Below are positions 55,686 through 61,828 of a stretch of DNA of 61,828 bases, one piece after another (position 1 is the first letter of the stretch; the number at the start of each line of letters is the position of its first letter). The notes beneath the pieces are model-generated. The model saw nothing but the letters and a program-made list of their open reading frames with translations, searched no databases and was not told where the DNA came from. The DNA is from an uncultured Pelagibacteraceae bacterium (GTDB lineage: Bacteria; Pseudomonadota; Alphaproteobacteria; Pelagibacterales; Pelagibacteraceae): the NCBI GenBank assembly GCA_902590535.1, contig CACIXF010000004.1, positions 1-61,828 on the forward strand, read 5' to 3'. The translations under genes and the position numbers were made by a program.

Positions 55686-57122
55686 TTAATTTACTCTTGA
55701 TAACTTATTAGAATTTATTTCTACAAAACATTTCATCAATAAATTTTTTGCTATCTCTAGTCTGTATTCTTTACTAGCTCTCATGTCTCCAATAGGACTT
55801 AAATCTTTTTCTAAATATTTTTTTGCTTGATCAAAAGTATTGATGGTAAGAGGCTTATTTTTAAGAATTTTTTCACATGCTTTAGCTCTTTTTGGTACAG
55901 CAGCCATGCCTCCATATGCAATATAAACCTCTTTAATTTTATTATTATTAATCTCAAAATTAAAAGATCCACAAACAGATGAAATATCATCATCAAATCT
56001 TTTTGATATCTTAAATGCCTTAAAAATATTTTTCTTAAATAATGGTATTTTTATTGAATGTATAAATTCATTGTTTTTTAATTTAGTTTTTCTGTAATCA
56101 AGAAAAAAATTATTTAAAGGAATCACTTTTCTTTTGTAAAAACTTTCAATTAAAACCTCTGCGTTTAAAGATAATAGAATTGGCAGTGAGTCACCAATTG
56201 GAGATGCTGTTGCAATATTGCCGCCTATAGTTCCAACATTTCGAATTTGAACAGATCCATATCTTTTTAGAACCGAATAAAAATCTGGATAATATTTTTT
56301 AATTTCTTTTTCAAATTTTATTAAAGGTGTAGCAGAACCAACTTCTAAATAATTTTTACTTACTTTTATAAAATCTAATTCATTAATTTCTTTTAAATCA
56401 ATTATAAAAGGAATTTCTTTTCTTTCTTTTGTAACTTTTAAAGATAAGTCAGTTCCACCAGCAAGAAAACTAAAGTTAGAATGTTTTTTAATTATACTTT
56501 TTAAATTTTTAATATTTTTTGGTGAAAAATAAATTTTATCATCTTTTTTAATATAAACATTTTTCGGTTTAATTTTTTTTAATTGCTGAATAACTTTATT
56601 TTTATTTTTAGAAAATTGATCATTCTTGTTTATCTTATTTAAACTTTTAGCAGCATCAATTATAGGTCTATAACCGGTACAACGACATAAATTACCTGAT
56701 ATAGAGTCTGTTATTAATTCATTATTAAGACTTTTGTTATTTTTAAACATTGAAAATAAAGACATAACAAATCCTGGGGTGCAGAAACCACATTGAGAGC
56801 CATGAAATTTCACCATCGCATCTTGCACTGGATGAAGTTTTCCATTTTGAGAAACTAAATCTTCAACAATTATAAGTTGCTTACCATTCAATGATGGGAC
56901 AAATGAAATGCAAGAATTAATTGCTTTATATTCAATTTTATTATCGACCAATTCACCTAAAACAATTGTACATGCGCCACAACCACCCTCTGAACATCCT
57001 TCTTTAGTTCCAGTCTTTTTTAGTTCAGTTCTAATATAATTAAGTAATGTTTGGTTTGGATCTGGATTTTTGATTACTATAAGCTTATCATTTAATAAAA
57101 ATTTAACAGAACTCGATATCAC
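55686..57122 (-). CDS. xdhA: Xanthine dehydrogenase FAD/iron-sulfur subunit
   Basis: The small subunit (478 residues) carries two [2Fe-2S] clusters and FAD. The plant-type cluster cysteines are C43, C48, C51 and C71. The second cluster is C111, C114, C146 and C148 (CGFCTPGF and CRCTGYRP). The FAD domain contains FLAGGTDLSLKV near residue 220 and RNVGTIGGNIATASPIGD. Together with XdhB it oxidises hypoxanthine and xanthine to urate. I see no XdhC-type cofactor-insertion gene in the window. Confidence 0.95.
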   Translation of the reverse strand: MISSSVKFLLNDKLIVIKNPDPNQTLLNYIRTELKKTGTKEGCSEGGCGACTIVLGELVDNKIEYKAINSCISFVPSLNGKQLIIVEDLVSQNGKLHPVQDAMVKFHGSQCGFCTPGFVMSLFSMFKNNKSLNNELITDSISGNLCRCTGYRPIIDAAKSLNKINKNDQFSKNKNKVIQQLKKIKPKNVYIKKDDKIYFSPKNIKNLKSIIKKHSNFSFLAGGTDLSLKVTKERKEIPFIIDLKEINELDFIKVSKNYLEVGSATPLIKFEKEIKKYYPDFYSVLKRYGSVQIRNVGTIGGNIATASPIGDSLPILLSLNAEVLIESFYKRKVIPLNNFFLDYRKTKLKNNEFIHSIKIPLFKKNIFKAFKISKRFDDDISSVCGSFNFEINNNKIKEVYIAYGGMAAVPKRAKACEKILKNKPLTINTFDQAKKYLEKDLSPIGDMRASKEYRLEIAKNLLMKCFVEINSNKLSRVN

Positions 57123-57473
57123 TTAACTACCTCTATAAGTAGAATAACTCCAAGGTGAAACAAGTAAAGGAACATGATAATGCTGTGCAGGATCTGAAAT
57201 ACCAAATCTGATAACAACATCATCCAAGAATGGTACATCACTAGCTGAAGATGTATTTTTAAAATAATCACCAATATGAAAAACTAATTCATATTTACCT
57301 TTAATAAAAACTTCTCCCTCCGCTAATGGTGAGTTAGCTCTACCATCGTCATTGAGTTTTGTTGACGTTAATTTTTTTCGTTCTGAATTATTAATATAAA
57401 ACAACTCAACTAGGATACCTTTGCCAGGTTTACCAGAATACACATCTAAAACATGAGTTGTGAGCTTTGTCAT
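57123..57473 (-). CDS. uraH: 5-Hydroxyisourate hydrolase (transthyretin-like)
   Basis: HIU hydrolase converts 5-hydroxyisourate to OHCU, the second step from urate. The active-site residues are H7 (TTHVLD), R45 (DDGRAN) and H98/H100 (QHYHVPLLVSPWSYSTYRGS); the YRGS ending is the family signature. Length is 116 residues. It is the first gene of the minus-strand xanthine/urate run (uraH-xdhA-xdhB-guaD-puuD), starting 47 bases from the divergent uraD gene. Confidence 0.96.
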   Translation of the reverse strand: MTKLTTHVLDVYSGKPGKGILVELFYINNSERKKLTSTKLNDDGRANSPLAEGEVFIKGKYELVFHIGDYFKNTSSASDVPFLDDVVIRFGISDPAQHYHVPLLVSPWSYSTYRGS

Positions 57474-57498
57474 AAAATTATAGTATCATTTAATTTCA

Positions 57499-57518
57499 AA
57501 CTTAAATTATTTAAAGTT
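57499..57518. promoter_or_regulatory. Near-palindrome between the divergent uraH and uraD genes
   Basis: The 20-base sequence AACTTAAATTATTTAAAGTT has 8 of 10 possible pairs between its halves. It sits in the only 47-base divergent promoter region of the catabolic island. This is a plausible operator for a regulator that would control both directions. AT-rich DNA makes such palindromes common, so the support is weak. Confidence 0.35.
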
Positions 57519-57520
57519 AT

Positions 57521-58018
57521 ATGAGAACAATAGATAACATTAACGATCTTAACAAGTCTGATTTTTTGTCTGTATTTGGTAATGTTTTTGAAAAAACTGA
57601 GTCAGTTGCTATTGAAGCTTTTGAGTCAAAACCATTTAAAAACTTTGAAGATATTGTGTTTAAAATGCTTGATATTTATGAAAATTACGAAAAGAATAAA
57701 ATTTTAGAGATTTTAAATGCACATCCTGAGCTTGCTGTAGCAAAAAAAATGACCTCTGAATCTATATCAGAACAAGCCTCTGCAAAATTAAACCAATGTT
57801 CTAATGATGAATATGAGGAATTTAAAATATTAAATGCAGAATATAAAAAAAAGTTTAATTTTCCTTTTATAATTGCCGTAAAAGGTAAAGATAAAAATGA
57901 AATTTTGAATAATTTTAGACAAAGAATACAAAGTGATGTAGAAAGTGAATTCCTTGAAGCAAAAAAACAAGTAAAAAAAATCGCAACCTTTCGTTTGAAT
58001 GAAATAAACAAAAAATGA
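57521..58018 (+). CDS. uraD: OHCU decarboxylase
   Basis: UraD decarboxylates OHCU to S-allantoin. The catalytic His is H68 in NAHPELA, and FPFIIAVKG (114-122) is the conserved substrate strand. The C-terminal motif RIQSDVESEFLEAKKQVKKIATFRL is typical. Length is 165 residues. It overlaps the allantoicase gene by 4 bases and leads the plus-strand run uraD-alc-allA-puuE. Confidence 0.93.
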   Translation: MRTIDNINDLNKSDFLSVFGNVFEKTESVAIEAFESKPFKNFEDIVFKMLDIYENYEKNKILEILNAHPELAVAKKMTSESISEQASAKLNQCSNDEYEEFKILNAEYKKKFNFPFIIAVKGKDKNEILNNFRQRIQSDVESEFLEAKKQVKKIATFRLNEINKK

Positions 58019-59001
58019 AAAAATTTATAAGTGCAAAAATGATTAACTTAGCAGATCCAAGAATTGGATCTAAAATTATATTTAAGACTGATGATTTTTT
58101 TGCAGCTGCTCATAGAATATTAAACATCGAAAATCCAGTTTTTAAAGATGGACTATTTGACAAACATGGTAAATGGATGGATGGATGGGAAACAAGGAGA
58201 AGAAGATCAAAAGGTTTTGATTATTTAATTTTAAAACTTGGTAAACCTGGAAAGATATTTGATATAGACATTGACACAACACACTTCAATGGAAATCAAC
58301 CCACACATGCTTCTTTAGAGGGCTGCTTAAGTAAAACAAAGCCAAATAAGAAAACAAAATGGATTTCTTTACTGAGCAAAAAAAAACTTGGGCCAAGCCG
58401 AAACCATAGCTTCAAATCAAACAACAAATCTGTTTTTAATTATATAAGACTAAACATTTTTCCAGATGGTGGAGTTGCAAGACTAAGGCTTTATGGAAAA
58501 ATTGAAATGGAGAAAAAATTTTTAAATAACAAAACTATCAACCTTACATCTGTTTTAAATGGCGCTTCAATTATTGGTTGTAATAATGAACATTTCGGCA
58601 GGGCTGAAAATATCATAGCACCTGGTAAAGGGAAAAATATGGGAGATGGTTGGGAAACAAGAAGAAGTAGAGGAAAAAACTTTGATTGGCTTATAATAAA
58701 ATTTGGAAAACCAGGATTAATAAAAAAACTAGAGATAGATACCCATCATTTTAAAGGAAACTATCCAGATAGTTGTTCAATTCAAACTGCAAGCATTTCA
58801 AAAGATCTGTCCAATAAATCAATTGTCAATAATTCAAAAAATTGGAAGTTTATTTTAAATAAGTCAAAACTGTCAGCTCACAAGAAACATATTTTTAAAA
58901 AATTCTTAATTAAGAGAAGTAAGGAAAATTATCTTAAAATAAATATCTATCCAGACGGTGGAATTTCAAGAATAAGGGCATTCGGAAATTTTGTGAGATG
59001 A
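58015..59001 (+). CDS. alc: Allantoicase
   Basis: Allantoicase hydrolyses allantoate to ureidoglycolate and urea. The 328 residues form two homologous repeats: DGWETRRRR.KGFDYLILKLGKPG near residue 55, and DGWETRRSRGKNFDWLIIKFGKPG near residue 210. Each is followed by an IDTxHF.GN.P motif. The N-terminus ISAKMINLADPRIGSK is typical. It overlaps uraD and allA by 4 bases each. No urease gene is visible, so the fate of urea must be elsewhere or it is excreted. Confidence 0.95.
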   Translation: MKKFISAKMINLADPRIGSKIIFKTDDFFAAAHRILNIENPVFKDGLFDKHGKWMDGWETRRRRSKGFDYLILKLGKPGKIFDIDIDTTHFNGNQPTHASLEGCLSKTKPNKKTKWISLLSKKKLGPSRNHSFKSNNKSVFNYIRLNIFPDGGVARLRLYGKIEMEKKFLNNKTINLTSVLNGASIIGCNNEHFGRAENIIAPGKGKNMGDGWETRRSRGKNFDWLIIKFGKPGLIKKLEIDTHHFKGNYPDSCSIQTASISKDLSNKSIVNNSKNWKFILNKSKLSAHKKHIFKKFLIKRSKENYLKINIYPDGGISRIRAFGNFVR

Positions 59002-59489
59002 AAATAATAAAAGCAAAAAAAATTACTAAAAAAAATTTTTCCAAATTTGGTCAATTAATAGATACGTCAAAAAAAAATCCTATTAATATTAATGATGGTT
59101 ATGCAAAAAGATTTGATAATTTGATTAACGTAGATGCATCTAAAAACAAAGGGAAAGCAATTGTTAGTATTTTTAAAGCAAAAAAAAGAAAGTTTCCTAC
59201 GAAAATTGATATGATGGAAAAACATCCTTTAGGAAGCCAAGCCTTTATACCAATGGAAGATACAAAATTTTTAGTATTTGTAGCACCGAAAGGAGATAAA
59301 CCAGATGTAAATAAAATCCAATCCTTTTTAGTCCCAAAACAAACTGGGGTTAATTACAATGCTGGTATTTGGCACTTTCCATTGATTTCTATGAAAAATA
59401 TGAATTTTCTAGTTGTTGATAGAAAAGGAAAAGGAAACAATCTTGTTATTTATAAATTTAAAAAAGATAAAATTATTTTGAAAAAATGA
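58998..59489 (+). CDS. allA: Ureidoglycolate lyase AllA
   Basis: AllA splits ureidoglycolate into glyoxylate and urea, the last carbon-releasing step. The 163 residues include FSKFGQLIDTSKK near the N-terminus, MEKHPLGSQAFIPME (68-82), and GVNYNAGIWHFPLI (about 116-129), the family pattern with the conserved His. It overlaps allantoicase and puuE by 4 bases each. The glyoxylate could enter central metabolism as an inferred C source. Confidence 0.93.
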   Translation: MKIIKAKKITKKNFSKFGQLIDTSKKNPININDGYAKRFDNLINVDASKNKGKAIVSIFKAKKRKFPTKIDMMEKHPLGSQAFIPMEDTKFLVFVAPKGDKPDVNKIQSFLVPKQTGVNYNAGIWHFPLISMKNMNFLVVDRKGKGNNLVIYKFKKDKIILKK

Positions 59490-60385
59490 AAAAAAAATAC
59501 CCAAGAGATTTGGTGGGATATGGTTCCAAAAAAGTTAAGGTAAAGTGGCCTGGTAATGCTAAGTTGGCTTTACAATTTGTGCTTAATTACGAGGAAGGAG
59601 CAGAGAATTGTATTCTTCATGGTGATAAAACTTCAGAAGTATTTTTATCAGAAATTATAGGAGCAAAACCAATTAAAGGTCGACATTTAAATATGGAATC
59701 AATTTATGAATATGGATCAAGAAGAGGGTTTTGGAGAATTCATGATCTATTTAATAAAAAGAAAATTCCACTTACTATTTTTGGTGTCGGTATGGCTTTG
59801 GAAAGAAATAAAGAAGTTTGTTCGGCTATAAAAAAAGCAAATTATGAAGTTGCTAGTCATGGGTGGAGATGGATTGACTATCAAAATGTATCAAAGAAAA
59901 AAGAAAAGAATGATATGAAACTTGCAGTCAAATCTATAAAAAAGATTTTTGGTAATCAACCTGCCGGTTGGTACACAGGTAGGTGTAGCGAAAATACTTT
60001 AGATTTAGTAATTGATAATGGTAGTTTTTTATACTGTAGCGATACATATAGTGATGATCTTCCTTACTGGATAAAAAAAGGTAATAAAAAACAACTAATG
60101 GTTCCTTACACACTTGATAACAATGATATGAGGTTTGCAACCAATCAAGGATTTAATTCGGGTGAACAATTTTATAATTATTTAAAAGATAGTTTCGATG
60201 CCCTTTATGAAGAAGGAAAAAATTCACCAAAGATGATGTCAGTTGGCTTACATTGTAGATTAATTGGAAGACCTGGTAGAATACAGTCTCTTAAAAAATT
60301 TTTAAATTACGTCACAAAATTTAAGGATATTTGGATCTGCAAAAGAGTAGATATAGCTAAACATTGGATAAAAAATTACAGTTAA
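59486..60385 (+). CDS. puuE: Allantoinase PuuE (polysaccharide-deacetylase-like)
   Basis: PuuE hydrolyses allantoin to allantoate without the metal-dependent amidohydrolase fold. The 299 residues start with YPRDLVGYGSKKV, followed by FVLNYEEGAENCILHGD and ESIYEYGSRRGFWRIHDLF, the PuuE N-terminal signature. Later motifs include SHGWRWIDYQ and LHCRLIGRPGRI. It overlaps allA by 4 bases. The order of the catabolic genes thus covers every step from guanine to glyoxylate. Confidence 0.94.
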   Translation: MKKKYPRDLVGYGSKKVKVKWPGNAKLALQFVLNYEEGAENCILHGDKTSEVFLSEIIGAKPIKGRHLNMESIYEYGSRRGFWRIHDLFNKKKIPLTIFGVGMALERNKEVCSAIKKANYEVASHGWRWIDYQNVSKKKEKNDMKLAVKSIKKIFGNQPAGWYTGRCSENTLDLVIDNGSFLYCSDTYSDDLPYWIKKGNKKQLMVPYTLDNNDMRFATNQGFNSGEQFYNYLKDSFDALYEEGKNSPKMMSVGLHCRLIGRPGRIQSLKKFLNYVTKFKDIWICKRVDIAKHWIKNYS

Positions 60386-60392
60386 ATTTTTA

Positions 60393-60716
60393 TTATTGTT
60401 CAGCAGCTATAGAAGTATAGTGAGCAACTGCTTCTATTTCATCATCAGTTAGTATACCCTCCATTGCGGGCATTACTCCTATACCGTTTCTGACTGCCAT
60501 TATAATTCTTTGAATATCAGGTCTAATTTCATTTAAATTTGGACCAACCATTGCGTTCGATCCAGCATCTGAGAGCATATGGCATGCTGCACAATTTCCA
60601 GCTCCCAGAAAAACTTCTTTTCCCTTATTAAACAGTTCATCAGCATTAACGTGGGTTAATGATAAAAATATCAAAAATAATAATGTATTAAAGAAATTTA
60701 AAAATAATTTTTTCAC
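60393..60716 (-). CDS. Small secreted c-type cytochrome
   Basis: A 107-residue protein with a signal peptide (about 1-25, cleavage after HVNA) and one heme-binding motif CAACH (C42, C45, H46). The axial Met is likely M82 or M85 in GIGVMPAMEGIL. It resembles the cytochrome c domain normally fused to PuuD, with the pattern 'NCAACH..G....GP.L' and 'G...MP'. It sits within the purine island, 7 bases after the convergent puuE. A role as electron acceptor for PuuD is inferred. Confidence 0.9.
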   Translation of the reverse strand: MKKLFLNFFNTLLFLIFLSLTHVNADELFNKGKEVFLGAGNCAACHMLSDAGSNAMVGPNLNEIRPDIQRIIMAVRNGIGVMPAMEGILTDDEIEAVAHYTSIAAEQ

Positions 60717-60759
60717 ATAAATTTGGTATCATAATTAAAAAAATTTAAAAAGGAGAATT

Positions 60760-61047
60760 ATGAAAGCTTATTGGGTTGCAAATTATACTGAAATAAAAGA
60801 CGACGAAAGACTTAAAAAATATGCTGTTAAAGCAAAAGAAGCGGTTGAAAAATATTCTGGAAAAATAATAGCAAGAAGTGCAAATAATGTAACTTTAGAA
60901 GGTAGGGAGATGGTTAGAGTAGCGCTTGCAGAATTTCCAGATATTGAAACAGCAAAAAATTGTTACAATTCCGAAGAGTATGTTGAAGCTAGAAAACATT
61001 TGGAAAATAATGCTACTAGAGAACACATAATTTTTGAGGGAATGTAA
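60760..61047 (+). CDS. DUF1330 family protein
   Basis: A 95-residue single-domain protein with a dimeric alpha-beta barrel-like fold. Typical elements: AYWVANYTEIKDDERLKKYAV at the N-terminus, RSANNVTLEG in the middle and the ARKHLENNATREHIIFEG end. The family has unknown catalytic roles. A strong Shine-Dalgarno sequence (AAAAGGAGAAT) precedes its ATG. It is divergent from the cytochrome gene with a 43-base gap, so it may be regulated with the purine genes, or just be a neighbour. Confidence 0.88.
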   Translation: MKAYWVANYTEIKDDERLKKYAVKAKEAVEKYSGKIIARSANNVTLEGREMVRVALAEFPDIETAKNCYNSEEYVEARKHLENNATREHIIFEGM

Positions 61048-61059
61048 GCTGATAAAGAC

Positions 61060-61695
61060 TTAATATTGAATAGGTTCGGGATCTATACTTCTCCATAAAT
61101 ACCAAGTTGCAACAGAACAGTAAGGTGAAAACTTTTTGTTTAGATATTTCACGTAACTTTCTGGTGGTAGATATTTTTTATTAAAATTTTTTGAAATAGC
61201 TCTTAACAAACCAATATCCTGGATTGGCCAAATATTAGGACGATTATAAGTAAATAACAAAATCATTTCTGCTGACCATCTTCCAATTTGTCTTAATTTA
61301 GAAAGATAAATTATGGCATCTTCATCAGACATATTTGAAATAAGTCTTGGATTAAACTCTTTACTTAATATTTTTTGGGCTAAACTTTTTATTCCTTTTA
61401 CTTTCTGTCTACTTAGACCACAGCTTTTAAGTTGAATAGTAGATAACTTGCTGACTGTTTTTGCATTAATTTTATTTTTACATTTTTTCTTAAATTTTAA
61501 AAAAACTGAATTAGCAGCAGCTACACTAATTTGTTGTCCAATTATACTTTTGCAGAGAGAGAAGAAGACATCTTTTCTTGAAGTTAACACTGTCTCTGAA
61601 GGAGATTTATATTTTTTAATCAAAGAAGACATAGTTTTATCTTTTTGAGATAAATATTTTTTTGCTTTATTCCAATATAATGGAGTTTTACTCAT
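61060..61695 (-). CDS. DNA-3-methyladenine glycosylase II (AlkA/HhH-GPD)
   Basis: An alkyl-base DNA glycosylase of 211 residues, taking the ATG at 61695. This start gives MSKTPLYWNKAKKYL; the upstream in-frame ATG at 61776 would overlap the tail of the transporter gene. The HhH-GPD motif is IGRWSAEMILLFTYNRPNIWPIQDIGLLRAI, with the catalytic Asp in PIQDIG. An early segment CKSIIGQQISVAAAN is also typical. The product is related to Mag1/AlkA-type proteins. Start overlaps the transporter stop by 8 bases. Confidence 0.9.
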   Translation of the reverse strand: MSKTPLYWNKAKKYLSQKDKTMSSLIKKYKSPSETVLTSRKDVFFSLCKSIIGQQISVAAANSVFLKFKKKCKNKINAKTVSKLSTIQLKSCGLSRQKVKGIKSLAQKILSKEFNPRLISNMSDEDAIIYLSKLRQIGRWSAEMILLFTYNRPNIWPIQDIGLLRAISKNFNKKYLPPESYVKYLNKKFSPYCSVATWYLWRSIDPEPIQY

Positions 61696-61828
61696 GACGT
61701 GAAACAGATAACTTTTTTTTAAAATACATCTCTCTTCTAAATATAATAATAGATGACACAATAACCAATAAAGCACCTACTAAAGTTTTAGAAGATGGTA
61801 TTTCATTCCAAATAAAATATCCAAAAAT
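61688..61828 (-). CDS. C-terminal fragment of an EamA/DMT transporter
   Basis: The reverse frame is open to the end of the window and encodes 46 residues. They form the last transmembrane helix of a DMT/EamA permease (IFGYFIWNEIPSSKTLVGAL, then a second hydrophobic piece and a basic tail). The GYF.W.E.PS..TL.GA pattern is the usual end of this family. The stop is at 61688-61690 and overlaps the start of the glycosylase gene by 8 bases. The rest lies outside the window. Confidence 0.75.
   Translation of the reverse strand: MFGYFIWNEIPSSKTLVGALLVIVSSIIIFRREMYFKKKLSVSRHE

Noticed and set aside
61696-61776. A longer start for the AlkA-like gene at 61776
   Set aside because: The extra 27 residues (Leu/Cys-rich) do not belong to the family, and this part is the coding tail of the EamA transporter in another frame.

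Overview
The window looks like chromosome of a SAR11 / Pelagibacterales alphaproteobacterium. The DNA is strongly AT-rich and the proteins are lysine-, asparagine- and isoleucine-rich. Genes are short and packed with 1-4 base overlaps, and no gap exceeds about 275 bases. Gene order is alphaproteobacterial (ctaC-ctaD-ctaB-small ORF-ctaG-ctaE-SURF1; ispH-thrB-rnhA; msbA-waaA-lpxK-acyltransferase; groES-groEL). I see no rRNA, tRNA, insertion sequence, prophage, CRISPR array or recognisable transcription-factor gene.

Layout. 1-2.5 kb: the tail of a membrane protein (probably the retinal-forming Brp/Blh family), then ispH, thrB and rnhA. 2.5-10 kb (minus strand): an aa3-type cytochrome c oxidase operon with its assembly factors, running on into thrC and a peroxiredoxin. 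It includes a 41-codon membrane ORF between ctaB and ctaG. 10-13.6 kb: rsmE, a HAD dehalogenase, a pirin, a quinone oxidoreductase and a DUF2721 membrane protein. 13.6-19.5 kb: ubiA, then lipid A/Kdo genes (msbA, waaA, lpxK, a lipid A acyltransferase). 19.3-27.7 kb: purD, rsmD, an unusually short pgi, a BamF-like lipoprotein, lspA, ileS, ribF and a HAD-IIA phosphatase. 27.8-29.9 kb: groES-groEL with a heat-shock (sigma-32-type) promoter and a clear terminator. 30-43.7 kb: typA, a YczE-like membrane protein, a DUF6134-like exported protein, a renalase-like FAD protein, pmbA/tldD, a DCC thiol oxidoreductase, a lysine-rich coiled-coil protein, cfa, a DapA-family aldolase, a J-domain membrane protein and a prolyl-oligopeptidase-family peptidase. 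43.7-44.3 kb: an hsp20 gene with its own sigma-32-type promoter and a leader that folds like a ROSE RNA thermometer.

44.3-61 kb is a near-complete purine scavenging and catabolism island. It holds an NCS2 xanthine/urate-type permease, a BMP-family nucleoside ABC importer with a linked deaminase, a Gpt-like phosphoribosyltransferase, guanine deaminase, xanthine dehydrogenase (two subunits) and the membrane part of urate hydroxylase PuuD. These are followed by HIU hydrolase, OHCU decarboxylase, allantoicase, ureidoglycolate lyase and PuuE allantoinase. Together they would take guanine to xanthine, urate, allantoin, allantoate and ureidoglycolate, ending in glyoxylate plus two urea. A small c-type cytochrome at the end of the island could replace the cytochrome c domain usually fused to PuuD. 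The window ends with a DUF1330 protein, an AlkA-type DNA glycosylase and the tail of an EamA/DMT transporter.

The best candidates for something new are the hsp20 RNA thermometer, the split PuuD/cytochrome arrangement, the lysine-rich coiled-coil protein and several tiny ORFs.
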